From positions 1 through 64,000 of the forward strand of contig NZ_JAOAOP010000001.1 in the NCBI RefSeq assembly GCF_030398335.1: a DNA stretch of 64,000 nucleotides, given 5' to 3'. Source of the stretch: Aquibium sp. A9E412. GTDB taxonomy: Bacteria > Pseudomonadota > Alphaproteobacteria > Rhizobiales > Rhizobiaceae. Below the pieces are notes generated by a model. The model was not told where the DNA came from, made no database searches, and was given only the letters and a program-made list of their open reading frames with translations. The first letter of the stretch is position 1. Each line of letters begins with the position of its first letter. Below are positions 48,989 through 57,702 of this stretch, one piece after another. The translations under genes were made by a program, and so were the position numbers.

Positions 48989-50008
48989 TCAGCGCGGCCC
49001 GGGGCGCGGCAGGCCGATGCCGTGCACGGTGCCCGGTCCGCGCTCCTTGGGCCGGCGCAAAAGGCGCGTGTTCGCTCGCACGAGCGGCGCCTGCAACGGC
49101 GCCGAACCGGAGGCGACGAGGTCGCGCACCTCCGACAGGACGAGATTGGCGGCCGGCAGCAACGGCCGCGCGGCGCGCCGCAGCACGCTCAGATCGCGGA
49201 AGATCTCCGGCAGCTTCAGCGCCAGCGGCCGCAGCAGCCCTTCCTCCTCCTCGCGGCGGAAGGCCATGGCCGGCAGCATGGTCAGGAAGTCCGATGCTGC
49301 GACCGTGCGCTTCAGCGTGTGCACCGAGTTGGCCGACACGCTGGCGCGCGGCGGCTCGAAGCCGGCCCGCATGAACATCTTGCGCAGCTCGAGCAGGATG
49401 GCGTTGCCGCTTTCCGGCACGATCCAGGCATAGCGCATGAGGTCTTCGGGCGAGGCGGCGCCGGCGGCGGCGAGCGGATGGTCGCGGCGCGCGACGACGA
49501 ACATCTGCTCCTTCAAGAGGTCGGTCGCCGCGATCGTCTCGCTGTCCTGGGCGGGCAGGGCGCTGGCGATGGCGAAGTCGACATGGCCGCGCTCGAGGTC
49601 GGCAACGAGCTGCGTGCTCGAGGCCTCGACGACATGGATTTCGATCTCCGGCGCCCGCTTCAGCGCCCGCTCGAACACCGGCGGCAGCAGGAAGCTGGCC
49701 GCGCTCGGCACGATGCCGACGCGCGCCACGCCGCGCGCCGCGCCCCTCAGCAGGTTGAGATCGGCGATGGTGCGGTTGGCGTCGGCGCGCAGAATGCGGG
49801 CATGCGGCACGAACGCCTCGCCGAAAGCGGTCAGGTCCATGCCCAGCGTGTGGCGCACGAAAAGCGCGCCGCCGAGCCGGTTCTCCAGCCGCTTCAGCGC
49901 CCGGCTCAGCGCCGGCTGGCTGATCGCCAGCGCGGCCGCCGCGCTGCCCAGGCTGCCGAGCTCGGCGACCTTCAGGAAATAGGAAATCTCGCGAAGATTC
50001 AGGTCCAT
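48989..50008 (-). CDS. LysR-family transcriptional regulator
   Basis: 339 residues from ATG 50008, longer than usual by about 35 residues at the C-terminus (Arg/Pro-rich tail). Helix-turn-helix at about 20-40 (SAAAALAISQPALSRALKRL); effector domain follows (GVARVGIVPSAASFLLPPVF). Divergent from the amidohydrolase gene at 50235 and probably the regulator of the 50235-58995 operon(s). Confidence 0.92.
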   Translation of the reverse strand: MDLNLREISYFLKVAELGSLGSAAAALAISQPALSRALKRLENRLGGALFVRHTLGMDLTAFGEAFVPHARILRADANRTIADLNLLRGAARGVARVGIVPSAASFLLPPVFERALKRAPEIEIHVVEASSTQLVADLERGHVDFAIASALPAQDSETIAATDLLKEQMFVVARRDHPLAAAGAASPEDLMRYAWIVPESGNAILLELRKMFMRAGFEPPRASVSANSVHTLKRTVAASDFLTMLPAMAFRREEEEGLLRPLALKLPEIFRDLSVLRRAARPLLPAANLVLSEVRDLVASGSAPLQAPLVRANTRLLRRPKERGPGTVHGIGLPRPGPR

Positions 50009-50113
50009 GGCGGATTGTCGGCGCGGTCGCGCGAAAACGCAACAACGCCTAGCGAGCAGAGCCGGCGGCCGCAACCGCGTCGCGGTTGTCGGCGCGCAAG
50101 AGGTGCCGGGGTC

Positions 50114-50133
50114 ATGCCGAACGGTTATGGCAT
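50114..50133. promoter_or_regulatory. Candidate LysR operator (ATGCC-N10-GGCAT)
   Basis: A perfect inverted repeat, arms 5 bp, overall 20 bp, in the 226-bp space between the LysR gene and the divergent amidohydrolase gene. Size and T-rich/A-rich centre fit a LysR box. Confidence 0.45.
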
Positions 50134-50234
50134 CGACGCGAAAAGGCATTATGCAGCACCAGCCCTTTGCGACATGGTGAACGAACGCGCCGCTTTCAGA
50201 CGGTGCAAAGATCACAGGGTGGGGACTTCTCGCA

Positions 50235-51443
50235 TTGGCTGTCGTCTATACGAACGCGCAAATAATAGACGGAACCGGTAAAAGCTTTTCCGGTCATTTT
50301 ATTGTCGAGAACGGCGTTATTTCATCGATCGCAGCCGGAGACGCTTCCGTCGCGGGCGATGCGCTCGAGCGGTGCGACCTCGGCGGGCGCACGGTGCTGC
50401 CCGGCTTCATCGACTGCCACGTGCATCTGCGCAACGACGGCGTGGCCGATCCGCGCGCCCAGGCGGCCGCCGACAGCGATGCGGTGGCCGTGCTGCGCTC
50501 GGCGCGCAACGCGGTGCGCACGCTGGAGGCCGGCGTCACGGCGATCCGCGACTGCGGCTCGCGCAACGGCATCGACTTCGCGCTGCGCCAGGCGGCCGGG
50601 CAGGGGCTGTGCACGACGCCGCGGCTGGCGCTCAGCGGCGTGATGATCTGCATGACCGGCGGCCACGGCTGGAGCCTCGGTCTCGAGGCCGACGGGGCGG
50701 ACGGCGTACGCCGCGCCGCCCGCGGCCAGCTCAAGGCGGGCGCCGACACCGTCAAGCTGGTGGCCAGCGGCGGCATCCTGACGCCCGGCTCGGAGATCGG
50801 CGCGCCGCAGTTCACGGTCGAGGAGATGCGCGCCGGCGTCGAGGAGGCGCACCGCGCCGGCAAGACGGCCTGCGCGCATGCGCACGGCACGACGGCGATC
50901 AAGAACGCCATCCGCGCCGGCGTCGATTCCATCGAGCACGGCTATCTGATCGACGACGAAGGCATCGCCATGATGATCGAGCGCGGCACCTTTCTGGTGG
51001 CCACCTCGTCGGCGGTGCGCAACGTCGTGCGCCACGGCGTGGCCGCCGGCATCCGGCCCGAGGTGGTGGCCAAGGCGGAAGCGGCGATCGAGCACCACAT
51101 CGACGGTTTCAAGCGCGCCTACAAGGCCGGCGTGCGCATGGCGATGGGCACCGATTCGGGCGTGCCTTTCACCGACCACGGCAACAATCTCGACGAGCTC
51201 GTCTACCTGGTCGAGATGGGTGTGCCGGCGATGGAGGCGATCGCGATCGCGACGCTGAACAGCGCACGGCTTTTGCGCATGGACGACCGCATCGGCAGCC
51301 TGGAAGCCGGCAAGCGCGCCGATTTCGTCGTCGTCGACGGCGACCCGCTCGCCGACATCACCATTTTGCAGGACCGCGAGCGCATCCGCCGCGTCGTGCT
51401 GGACGGCCGCACCGTGGCCGGCCGCGACAGGCAGGCCGGCTGA
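50235..51443 (+). CDS. Metal-dependent amidohydrolase (prolidase/imidazolonepropionase-like), paralog A
   Basis: 402 residues from TTG 50235 (GGTGGGGA upstream); no ATG is closer to the family start VYTNAQIIDGTGKSF. Metal motifs: FIDCHVHLRND (about 60), the metal-bridging Lys in DTVKLVASGGI (about 175), CAHAHG, IEHGYLID and the catalytic Asp in GTDSGVPFTDHG (about 318). The group includes secondary-amine peptidases, Xaa-Pro dipeptidases, and imidazolonepropionase-like proteins. A close paralog lies at 57703-58995, so the locus may treat two related substrates or be an old duplication. First gene of the plus-strand cluster with a TRAP transporter. Confidence 0.88.
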   Translation: MAVVYTNAQIIDGTGKSFSGHFIVENGVISSIAAGDASVAGDALERCDLGGRTVLPGFIDCHVHLRNDGVADPRAQAAADSDAVAVLRSARNAVRTLEAGVTAIRDCGSRNGIDFALRQAAGQGLCTTPRLALSGVMICMTGGHGWSLGLEADGADGVRRAARGQLKAGADTVKLVASGGILTPGSEIGAPQFTVEEMRAGVEEAHRAGKTACAHAHGTTAIKNAIRAGVDSIEHGYLIDDEGIAMMIERGTFLVATSSAVRNVVRHGVAAGIRPEVVAKAEAAIEHHIDGFKRAYKAGVRMAMGTDSGVPFTDHGNNLDELVYLVEMGVPAMEAIAIATLNSARLLRMDDRIGSLEAGKRADFVVVDGDPLADITILQDRERIRRVVLDGRTVAGRDRQAG

Positions 51444-51497
51444 GCCCGGCCCGCCGCATCCCTACGACACCCGACAAGCCAGACCGGAGACCGCCCG

Positions 51498-52409
51498 ATG
51501 GACAAAGCTGAAAAGATCTGGATCGACGGCAAGATCGTCCCGTGGGACGACGCGACGGTCCATCTGGTCAGCAACACGCTGCATTACGGCTTCGGCGTCT
51601 TCGAGGGCATACGCTGCTACAAGGCCGAGGGCGGGGCGGCCGTCTTCCGCCTGCGCGAGCACATGGTGCGGCTCGCCCGCTCGGCGGAGGTTCTCGGCTT
51701 CAGCCTGCCGCACAGCCTCGACACGCTGGTCGAAGGCACGCGCGCGATCATCAAGGCGAACGGCTTCGAACAGTGCTACATCCGGCCGCTCGCCTATGTC
51801 GGCGAGGGCGGGATGGGGCTCGCCTACGAGGAGTGCTCGGTCAGCGTCGCCATCGCGGTGTGGTACTGGGGCGAGTATGTCGGCAAGGGCACCGTGGAGA
51901 ACGGCAGCCGGGCGCGCGTGTCGACCTATGCGCGCCATCACATCAACACCAACATGTCCAAGGCCAAGGCGTGCGGCAACTACATGCTGTTCCAGATGGC
52001 GCGCACCGAGGCGCGCCGCGACGGCTATGACGAGGCGCTGCTGCTCGACAGCAACGGCCATGTGGCGGAAGGCTCGGTGGAGCACATCTTCCTGGTGCGC
52101 GACGGTGTGCTGGTGACGCCGCCGCTGACGCATCTGCTCGAGGGCATCACCCGCGACACGGTCATCGTCCTGGCGCGCGAGCTCGGTCTCGAGGTGCGCG
52201 AGGAGCTGTTCTCGCGCGATCACGTGCTGACCAGCGACGAGGCGTTCTTCGCCGGCACCGGCGCCGAGGTGACGCCGCTCGTCGAGCTCGACCGGCGGCC
52301 GATCGGCAGCGGCAAGCGCGGCCCCGTCACCAAGCGCATCCAGGACGCCTATTTCGACGCGGTCTACGGCCGCAGCACGGGCCACCCCGAGTGGCTGACC
52401 TTCGTATGA
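51498..52409 (+). CDS. Branched-chain-amino-acid-type aminotransferase (fold-type IV)
   Basis: 303 residues. NTLHYGFGVFEGIRCY (about 26-41), the PLP Lys in SKAKACGNYM (K157), GYDEALLLD and LLEGITRDTVI mark an IlvE-type class-IV aminotransferase. The usual EGSGENIF motif reads EGSVEHIF here, suggesting an altered phosphate/substrate loop and perhaps another amino donor than the branched-chain acids. As part of a catabolic cluster, it may deaminate an amino acid released by the neighbouring M24 and amidohydrolase enzymes. Confidence 0.88.
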   Translation: MDKAEKIWIDGKIVPWDDATVHLVSNTLHYGFGVFEGIRCYKAEGGAAVFRLREHMVRLARSAEVLGFSLPHSLDTLVEGTRAIIKANGFEQCYIRPLAYVGEGGMGLAYEECSVSVAIAVWYWGEYVGKGTVENGSRARVSTYARHHINTNMSKAKACGNYMLFQMARTEARRDGYDEALLLDSNGHVAEGSVEHIFLVRDGVLVTPPLTHLLEGITRDTVIVLARELGLEVREELFSRDHVLTSDEAFFAGTGAEVTPLVELDRRPIGSGKRGPVTKRIQDAYFDAVYGRSTGHPEWLTFV

Positions 52410-52425
52410 GACGCAGAGACGCCGC

Positions 52426-53583
52426 ATGACAGCAATGCCAGCCGACGAACACGCCAACAGGGTGGCACGCGCGCGCAGCCTGATGCACGCGCGCGGTCTC
52501 GACGGGCTGATCGTCACCGATCCGGTGCACTACGGCTATTTCACCGGCCACAGGGTGCCGGCGTGGATGAAGTCGCGGCCGGCGATCTTCGTGCTGCCGC
52601 TGGAGGGCGAGCCGGCGCTGATCACCTGGTCGGGGCCGGACATGTTCTGCCGGCTCTACGACATGCCGTTCCCCTCCTGGGTCGCGGACCGGCGGATCTA
52701 TCCCGAAGTGCCGTTCGACGATGCGCCGCGCGTCGACTGGGGCATCGCCGAGATCGTGCGCGAGCGCGGGCTGGAAGGCGGTCGGCTGGGCATCGAGCTC
52801 GGCCGCGAGACCTGGCTCGGCATTCCCTATGTCGACTACCAGCTGCTGTGCGAGCAGCTGCCCGGGGTACGGTTCGTCGATTCCGGCCCCGTCCTGTGGG
52901 GCTGCCGGCTCATCAAGTCGGAATGGGAGATCGACTGCATGCGGCGCGCCTGCGCGATCGGCGGCCGGGCCTGGCAGCGCATGCTCGAGGGGCTGCGGCC
53001 CGGCGTCTCCGTGCCCGAGGTGCAGCGCCAGGTGCTGGCCTTCTATGCCGAGGAGGGCGCCGACCTGTCGTCCGAGGCGCCGATGGTGTTCGGCGCCACC
53101 GGTGCGGGACGAACCTTTCAGAAAGGAGACGTCCTCTACATCGACGGCGGCTGCAGCTTCGCCGGCTACCGCATGGACATCACCCGCCGCGCCGTCTTCG
53201 GCAAGCCGTCGCCGCGCCAGAAGGCCGAGCATGACGGCATGTGGGACCTGCTTTGGGAGATCATCGAACGCATGGTGCCGGGCACCCCGGTCAGCGAGCT
53301 GTTCGCCTTCTCGCAGGCGCGTCTGGCGGCCCGGCCGCAGTGGCGCAACTATTCCGACCATCCCGCCAAGCGGATCGGCCACGGCATCGGGCTGGAGAAC
53401 GAACCGCCGTCGATCTCCGGCACCGACAGGACAGTGCTGGAGGCGGGCATGGTGCTGACGCCGGAGCCGAAGATCGAGAGCGAAGACGGGCTGGTGAATC
53501 CGGAGGAGCAGGTGGTGATCCGCGCCGACGGACCCGAGGTCATTTCGCCGGTGCCCGACTGGCGCCTTTTCGAGGTGAACTGA
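52426..53583 (+). CDS. M24 family hydrolase (Xaa-Pro peptidase/creatinase/ectoine-hydrolase type)
   Basis: 385 residues. N-terminal creatinase-type domain (1-150, DGLIVTDPVHYGYFTG) and a pita-bread catalytic domain with metal ligands Asp (YIDGGC), Asp (YRMDITR), His (GHGIGLENEP), Glu (LTPEPKI) and Glu (VNPEEQVVI), so peptidase-type with a complete dinuclear site rather than metal-free creatinase. Substrates in the family are Xaa-Pro peptides, creatine and ectoine. Seventeen bases after the aminotransferase stop, 3 bp before the OCD gene, hence one operon. Confidence 0.9.
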   Translation: MTAMPADEHANRVARARSLMHARGLDGLIVTDPVHYGYFTGHRVPAWMKSRPAIFVLPLEGEPALITWSGPDMFCRLYDMPFPSWVADRRIYPEVPFDDAPRVDWGIAEIVRERGLEGGRLGIELGRETWLGIPYVDYQLLCEQLPGVRFVDSGPVLWGCRLIKSEWEIDCMRRACAIGGRAWQRMLEGLRPGVSVPEVQRQVLAFYAEEGADLSSEAPMVFGATGAGRTFQKGDVLYIDGGCSFAGYRMDITRRAVFGKPSPRQKAEHDGMWDLLWEIIERMVPGTPVSELFAFSQARLAARPQWRNYSDHPAKRIGHGIGLENEPPSISGTDRTVLEAGMVLTPEPKIESEDGLVNPEEQVVIRADGPEVISPVPDWRLFEVN

Positions 53584-53586
53584 ACG

Positions 53587-54573
53587 GTGACGATGACGAA
53601 ACAGCCGCTGCGCCTGCTCAGCGAGCAGGACATCCGATTGCTCGGTCTGTCGCTTGCCGACGTGCTCGACCTGACCGAGCTGTCCTACCGGCTCGACGCC
53701 GAAGGCAAGGCCGAGGTGCCGACGAAGATCGGCGTCCATCCCGAGCGGCCCGGCAGCTTCCTGCACGCGATGCCGGCCTGGGTCGACGGCAGCCGCGCGC
53801 TCGGCATGAAGTGGGTCTCCTACTTTCCCGGCAATTTCGACCGCGGCATGACCGATTCGACCGGCCTGATCGTGCTCAACGACCCGGATCACGGCCATCC
53901 CGTGTGCATCATGGAGGGCATGCACGTCACCTTCCTGCGCACCGCCGCCTGCGCGGCGGTCGCCGTGCGCGCGCTGATCGACCGTGCGCCGGAAACGCTC
54001 ACCCTGGTCGGCTGCGGCGGCCTCGGGCGCTGGTCCCTGCGGGTGATGGGCGCGGCCTTCCCGTCGCTGCGCACCGTCTACGTGTCGTCGAAGACGGCGG
54101 CCTCGCGCAGCCGCTTCGCCGAGGAGCTCGCAGGCGAGGGGCCGTGGCGCATCGTCCCGGTCGACACGCCGGCCGAGGCGGCGCGCGCCAGCGACATCGT
54201 CGTGTCGTCGGTGCCGCCGGGCGGCGACCGGCCGGTGACGGCGGACTGCCTGGCGCCCGGCAGCTTCTTCGTGCCGCTCGACCTGACCAACGCCTGGCAC
54301 GACGAGGTGCCGGCGGCGATGGACCGGGTGGTGGCCGACAATCCCGACAGCCTGGCCGCGCTGCTGTCGCGCGCCCGGCCGGCGGCCGGGCTCGATGCCG
54401 GGCGCATCGAGCGCACGCAGGATCTCGTCGCCGGCACGGCCCGCAAGGCGGCGCCGGACGCGCGCACCTTCGTCGGCGTGTGCGGCATCGCCAGCTCCGA
54501 CGTGGTGATCGGCTGGGAAATCTACAGGCGGGCCGTCGAGGCGGGCACCGGCACGCTTTTCCAGATGACCTGA
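53587..54573 (+). CDS. Ornithine cyclodeaminase/mu-crystallin family protein
   Basis: 328 residues from GTG 53587 (GAGGTG nine bases upstream; ATG 53593 is the alternative). FLHAMPAWVDGSRALGMKWVSYFPGNF carries the substrate Lys region of the family; a Rossmann NAD motif VGCGGLGRWSL is near residue 145 and SDIVVSSVPPG follows. Members are imine (pyrroline/piperideine carboxylate) reductases, alanine dehydrogenases, ornithine cyclodeaminases, or EutC-like proteins of ectoine use. Here it probably reduces or deaminates an imino acid produced in the cluster. Confidence 0.9.
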   Translation: MTMTKQPLRLLSEQDIRLLGLSLADVLDLTELSYRLDAEGKAEVPTKIGVHPERPGSFLHAMPAWVDGSRALGMKWVSYFPGNFDRGMTDSTGLIVLNDPDHGHPVCIMEGMHVTFLRTAACAAVAVRALIDRAPETLTLVGCGGLGRWSLRVMGAAFPSLRTVYVSSKTAASRSRFAEELAGEGPWRIVPVDTPAEAARASDIVVSSVPPGGDRPVTADCLAPGSFFVPLDLTNAWHDEVPAAMDRVVADNPDSLAALLSRARPAAGLDAGRIERTQDLVAGTARKAAPDARTFVGVCGIASSDVVIGWEIYRRAVEAGTGTLFQMT

Positions 54574-54630
54574 ACGCAAGCCGGCGCCCGCGCCGGCACC
54601 AAACGTCCGCATAAAGGGAGGAGAACCGAC

Positions 54631-55617
54631 ATGCGTGGACTTCGACGGACAGCCAAATCGCTGGCGGCGGCATCGCTGCTGCTGGCCGGCATCGCCGGCG
54701 CCAAGGCCGAGGAGGTCGTGCTCAAGGCGCTCACCTACGCGCCACCCTCCAAGGTGGAGGACAGCATGGCGATCTTCAAGGCGTGGATCGACAAGGTCAA
54801 CACGAAGGGCGAGGGCCGGCTGCGCATCGACATTCTGGGCGGGCCGGAGGTGTTTTCCGTCGGCGATCAGGTCAGCGCCGTCAGCAAGGGCCTGGCCGAC
54901 ATCACGCTGACGTTCACCGCGCACAGCGCGCTGGTGCCGGAGGTCGACACGCTCGGCCTGTCCAGCATCACACCGGCCGAGGAGCGCGAGAACGGCTATC
55001 TGGAGATGCTCGACGCTGCGCACAGCAAGATCAACATCAAGGTGATCGGCCGTGCCGCCACGCAGTCGGGCTTCTTCATCTTCTCGAAGGAGCCGGTCGA
55101 GACGCTGGCCGACTTCGAGGGCATGAAGATCCGCTCGCATTCGGGCTATGACGGCTTCTTCCGCAAGCTCGGCGCCAATCCGATCGGCATGAACATCTCG
55201 GAGATCTACGGCGGGCTGGAGCGTGGCATCGTGACGGCCGCGCCCTACAACATCTTCGCCTACGACCTCGGCCTGCATGAGGTGACGGATTACATGCTGG
55301 CCGATGCGTTCTGGCCCTCGCACACCACCATCACGCTGATGAACCGCAAGCGGTTCGACGGCCTGCCGGCCGAGCTGCAGGCGATCCTGACCGACGCACA
55401 GGTCGAGATCGAGGCGGAGATGGCCGACATCGTCGCCGAGATGGCCGCGCAGGAACGCGCGCGGCTGAGCGAGGCGGGCATGACCTTCACCAACCTGCCG
55501 CCGGACGAGGCCGAACGGTTCCGCCGCATGGCCGCCGAAAGCCGCTTCGAGGTGCTCGAGGAGCTGCTCGGGGCCGAGCGCGTGGCCGAGATCAAGGCGC
55601 TGATCGGGCCGCGCTAG
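54631..55617 (+). CDS. TRAP transporter solute-binding protein (DctP type)
   Basis: 328 residues. Signal peptide about 25 residues (AKSLAAASLLLAGIAGAKAEE). The mature protein has the DctP fold, with FEGMKIRSHSGYDGFFRKLG around the conserved Arg that binds carboxylates, and GGLERGIVTAAPYN. This is the periplasmic receptor of the tripartite transporter; solutes are usually organic acids, ectoine or amino acids. GGGAGGAG precedes the ATG. A strong hairpin follows the stop. Confidence 0.93.
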   Translation: MRGLRRTAKSLAAASLLLAGIAGAKAEEVVLKALTYAPPSKVEDSMAIFKAWIDKVNTKGEGRLRIDILGGPEVFSVGDQVSAVSKGLADITLTFTAHSALVPEVDTLGLSSITPAEERENGYLEMLDAAHSKINIKVIGRAATQSGFFIFSKEPVETLADFEGMKIRSHSGYDGFFRKLGANPIGMNISEIYGGLERGIVTAAPYNIFAYDLGLHEVTDYMLADAFWPSHTTITLMNRKRFDGLPAELQAILTDAQVEIEAEMADIVAEMAAQERARLSEAGMTFTNLPPDEAERFRRMAAESRFEVLEELLGAERVAEIKALIGPR

Positions 55618-55623
55618 GGCATG

Positions 55624-55650
55624 GCGCGACCGGGTGCGCCCCGGTCGCGC
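55624..55650 (+). terminator. Stem-loop between dctP- and dctQ-type genes
   Basis: A perfect 11-bp stem GCGCGACCGGG/CCCGGTCGCGC with a 5-base loop, seven bases after the stop of the binding-protein gene. No T-run follows, so it probably acts as partial terminator or mRNA-stabilising element that keeps binding-protein mRNA in excess over the membrane subunits. Confidence 0.75.
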
Positions 55651-55754
55651 ATGGCTGCGGCAGGATCGACGCGACAGGCCGTGGCGACGCCTCGCGCGGC
55701 CTGTCGCCGGCGCGGCGCGGGCACCGGCAACCAGCCTCGGAGGAGAACACGACG

Positions 55755-56282
55755 ATGAGCATCGGCCAGCGCCTCGGGCGCTCTTTCGACCGGTTGCTCG
55801 ATTGCCTCGCACTGGTGGGGTGCGCGCTGATCATGTTCCAGGTGGTCAGCGTCTCCTTCGAGGTGATCGTGCGCTACTTCTTCGGCTTCTCGCTCGGCTG
55901 GGTGACCTCGCTGAACGAATGGAGCCTGGTCTTCCTGACCTTCCTCGGCGTCGCCTGGCTGCAGCGCGAGGGCGGCCACACCAGCGACGACACCATCGTC
56001 CAGATGTTCCCGGCGCCGGTGCGCGCGATGGCACGCTACGTCGCCTGGGGCCTGGCGCTGCTGACCTGCGCGGTGCTGACCTGGTACGGCGCCAAGGTCA
56101 CCTGGCAGAACTACGTCAACGAGAACTACGACTTCTTCAAGATCCGCGAGGTGCCGCTCTTCTACATCTACGCGGTGATCCCGCTCGGCAGCCTTTTGTG
56201 GCTGATCCAGCTCGTGCGCTCGATCCGCGGCGCGCTGAAGGACAACCGCGCCGAGGCGCCCCACGACACAACGGACGTGTGA
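55755..56282 (+). CDS. TRAP transporter small membrane subunit (DctQ type)
   Basis: 175 residues, four membrane segments (LLDCLALVGCALIMFQVVSV, a second around FFGFSLGWVTSLNEWSL, a third around ARYVAWGLALLTCAVL and a fourth around FFYIYAVIPLGSLLWLI). NEWSLVFLTFLGVAWL is typical of the DctQ family. GGAGGAG precedes the ATG. It pairs with the large subunit six bases downstream. Confidence 0.92.
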   Translation: MSIGQRLGRSFDRLLDCLALVGCALIMFQVVSVSFEVIVRYFFGFSLGWVTSLNEWSLVFLTFLGVAWLQREGGHTSDDTIVQMFPAPVRAMARYVAWGLALLTCAVLTWYGAKVTWQNYVNENYDFFKIREVPLFYIYAVIPLGSLLWLIQLVRSIRGALKDNRAEAPHDTTDV

Positions 56283-56288
56283 CGACGC

Positions 56289-57599
56289 ATGGAGTGGTAT
56301 CTCGCATTTCTGCTGCTGATCGGGACGTTCTTCTTCCTGATCCTGCTCGGCGTTCCCGTGGTGTTCGCCTTTTTCGGCGTCAACATCATCTATCTCGGCT
56401 ATTTCATGGGGGAGGCCGGCTTCGAGCTGCTGATCGACGGCGTCTACGGCAGCCTGTCGGTCTTCGTGCTGTTGCCGATCACGCTGTTCATCCTGATGGG
56501 CGAGGTGCTGTTCCGAACCGGCATCGCCATGAAGATGATCAACACGCTCGACACCTGGATGGGCGCCATTCCGGGCCGGCTGTCGCTGCTGGCGATCGGT
56601 TCGGGCACGCTGCTCGCCACGCTGTCGGGCGCCAGCATCGGCACCACGGCGATGCTGATCCGCACGCTGACGCCGGCCATGCAGGAGCGCGGCTACAGCA
56701 AGTCGCTGAGCATCGGTCCGCTGCTCGGCAGCGGCGGCCTGGCGATCATGATCCCGCCGAGCGCGCTCGGCGTCATCCTCGCCGTCATCGCCTCGGTGTC
56801 GGTCGGCAAGCTGCTGATCGCCATCATCATCCCGGGAATCCTGCTGGCGCTCGCCTATATCGTCTATGTGGTGCTCGCCAGCCGGCTCGACCCGAGCGCG
56901 GCGCCGGCCTATTCGTCCGATCCGGTGCCGCTCGGCGAACGCCTGGTGCTGACGGCGAAATACATCCTGCCGCTGTCGATCATCATCTTCCTGGTGATCG
57001 GCGTCGTCTTCCTCGGCGTGGCGACGCCGACGGAGGCGGCGGCGCTCGGCACGGCCGGCGCCTTCGGGCTGGCAGCCTGTTACGGCCGGCTGACCTGGTC
57101 GGTCACGGTCGAGGCCCTGATGTCGACGCTGCGCATCTCGGTGATGGTGCTGGCGATCCTGGCCGCCTCCAAGGCGTTCACCCAGCTTCTCGCCTATACC
57201 GGCGCGACGCAGGAACTCATCGGCTGGGCGACGGCGTTGCCCATTCCGCCGATCTGGGTCATCGTGATGATGCATCTCATCACGCTGTTCCTCGGCGGGC
57301 CGATCGGCGGCATCCCGCTCATCATGATGACCGTGCCGATCTTCCTGCCGGTCGTCACCGCGCTCGGCTACGATCCGATCTGGTTCTGCGTGGCGATGCT
57401 CATCAATGTCGAGCTGGCGCAGATCACGCCGCCGTTCGGCGTGCTGCTCTACGTGGCAAAGGGCATCCTGCACGACACGACGATGGGCGAGATCACGCGT
57501 GCGGCGGTGCCGATCATCATCTGCAACCTGATCGTGATGGCGCTGTTGATCGCCATCCCGGCGCTGTCGCTGTGGCTGCCGGCGCAGATGCTGCAATGA
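56289..57599 (+). CDS. TRAP transporter large membrane subunit (DctM type)
   Basis: 436 residues, about 12 membrane segments. LFILMGEVLFRTG, SGASIGTTAMLIRTLTPAM, the ion-site-like GGLAIMIPPSALGVI (about 150) and GVATPTEAAALGTAGAF (about 240) are hallmark segments of the DctM family. It moves the solute with sodium ions, using the binding protein at 54631-55617. Ends 104 bp before the second amidohydrolase gene. Confidence 0.95.
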   Translation: MEWYLAFLLLIGTFFFLILLGVPVVFAFFGVNIIYLGYFMGEAGFELLIDGVYGSLSVFVLLPITLFILMGEVLFRTGIAMKMINTLDTWMGAIPGRLSLLAIGSGTLLATLSGASIGTTAMLIRTLTPAMQERGYSKSLSIGPLLGSGGLAIMIPPSALGVILAVIASVSVGKLLIAIIIPGILLALAYIVYVVLASRLDPSAAPAYSSDPVPLGERLVLTAKYILPLSIIIFLVIGVVFLGVATPTEAAALGTAGAFGLAACYGRLTWSVTVEALMSTLRISVMVLAILAASKAFTQLLAYTGATQELIGWATALPIPPIWVIVMMHLITLFLGGPIGGIPLIMMTVPIFLPVVTALGYDPIWFCVAMLINVELAQITPPFGVLLYVAKGILHDTTMGEITRAAVPIIICNLIVMALLIAIPALSLWLPAQMLQ

Positions 57600-57702
57600 C
57601 GGCGGTGGACGCGAAGCCGGCGGCCGGGGCTGCCGGCCGCGACGCCCAGACCGCGAAAGCGACGGCACGGCAGCCGCCGCGCCGGACATGACGAGGACCG
57701 CA

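Noticed and set aside
52327-55812. A 1161-codon minus-strand frame opposite the M24/OCD/TRAP genes
   Set aside because: Antisense shadow of well-supported plus-strand genes; no start signal or recognisable domain.
57596-57691. 31-codon frame overlapping the end of the DctM-type gene (ATGA)
   Set aside because: Very short, Ala/Arg-rich, no ribosome-binding site of its own; more likely spacer before the amidohydrolase gene.
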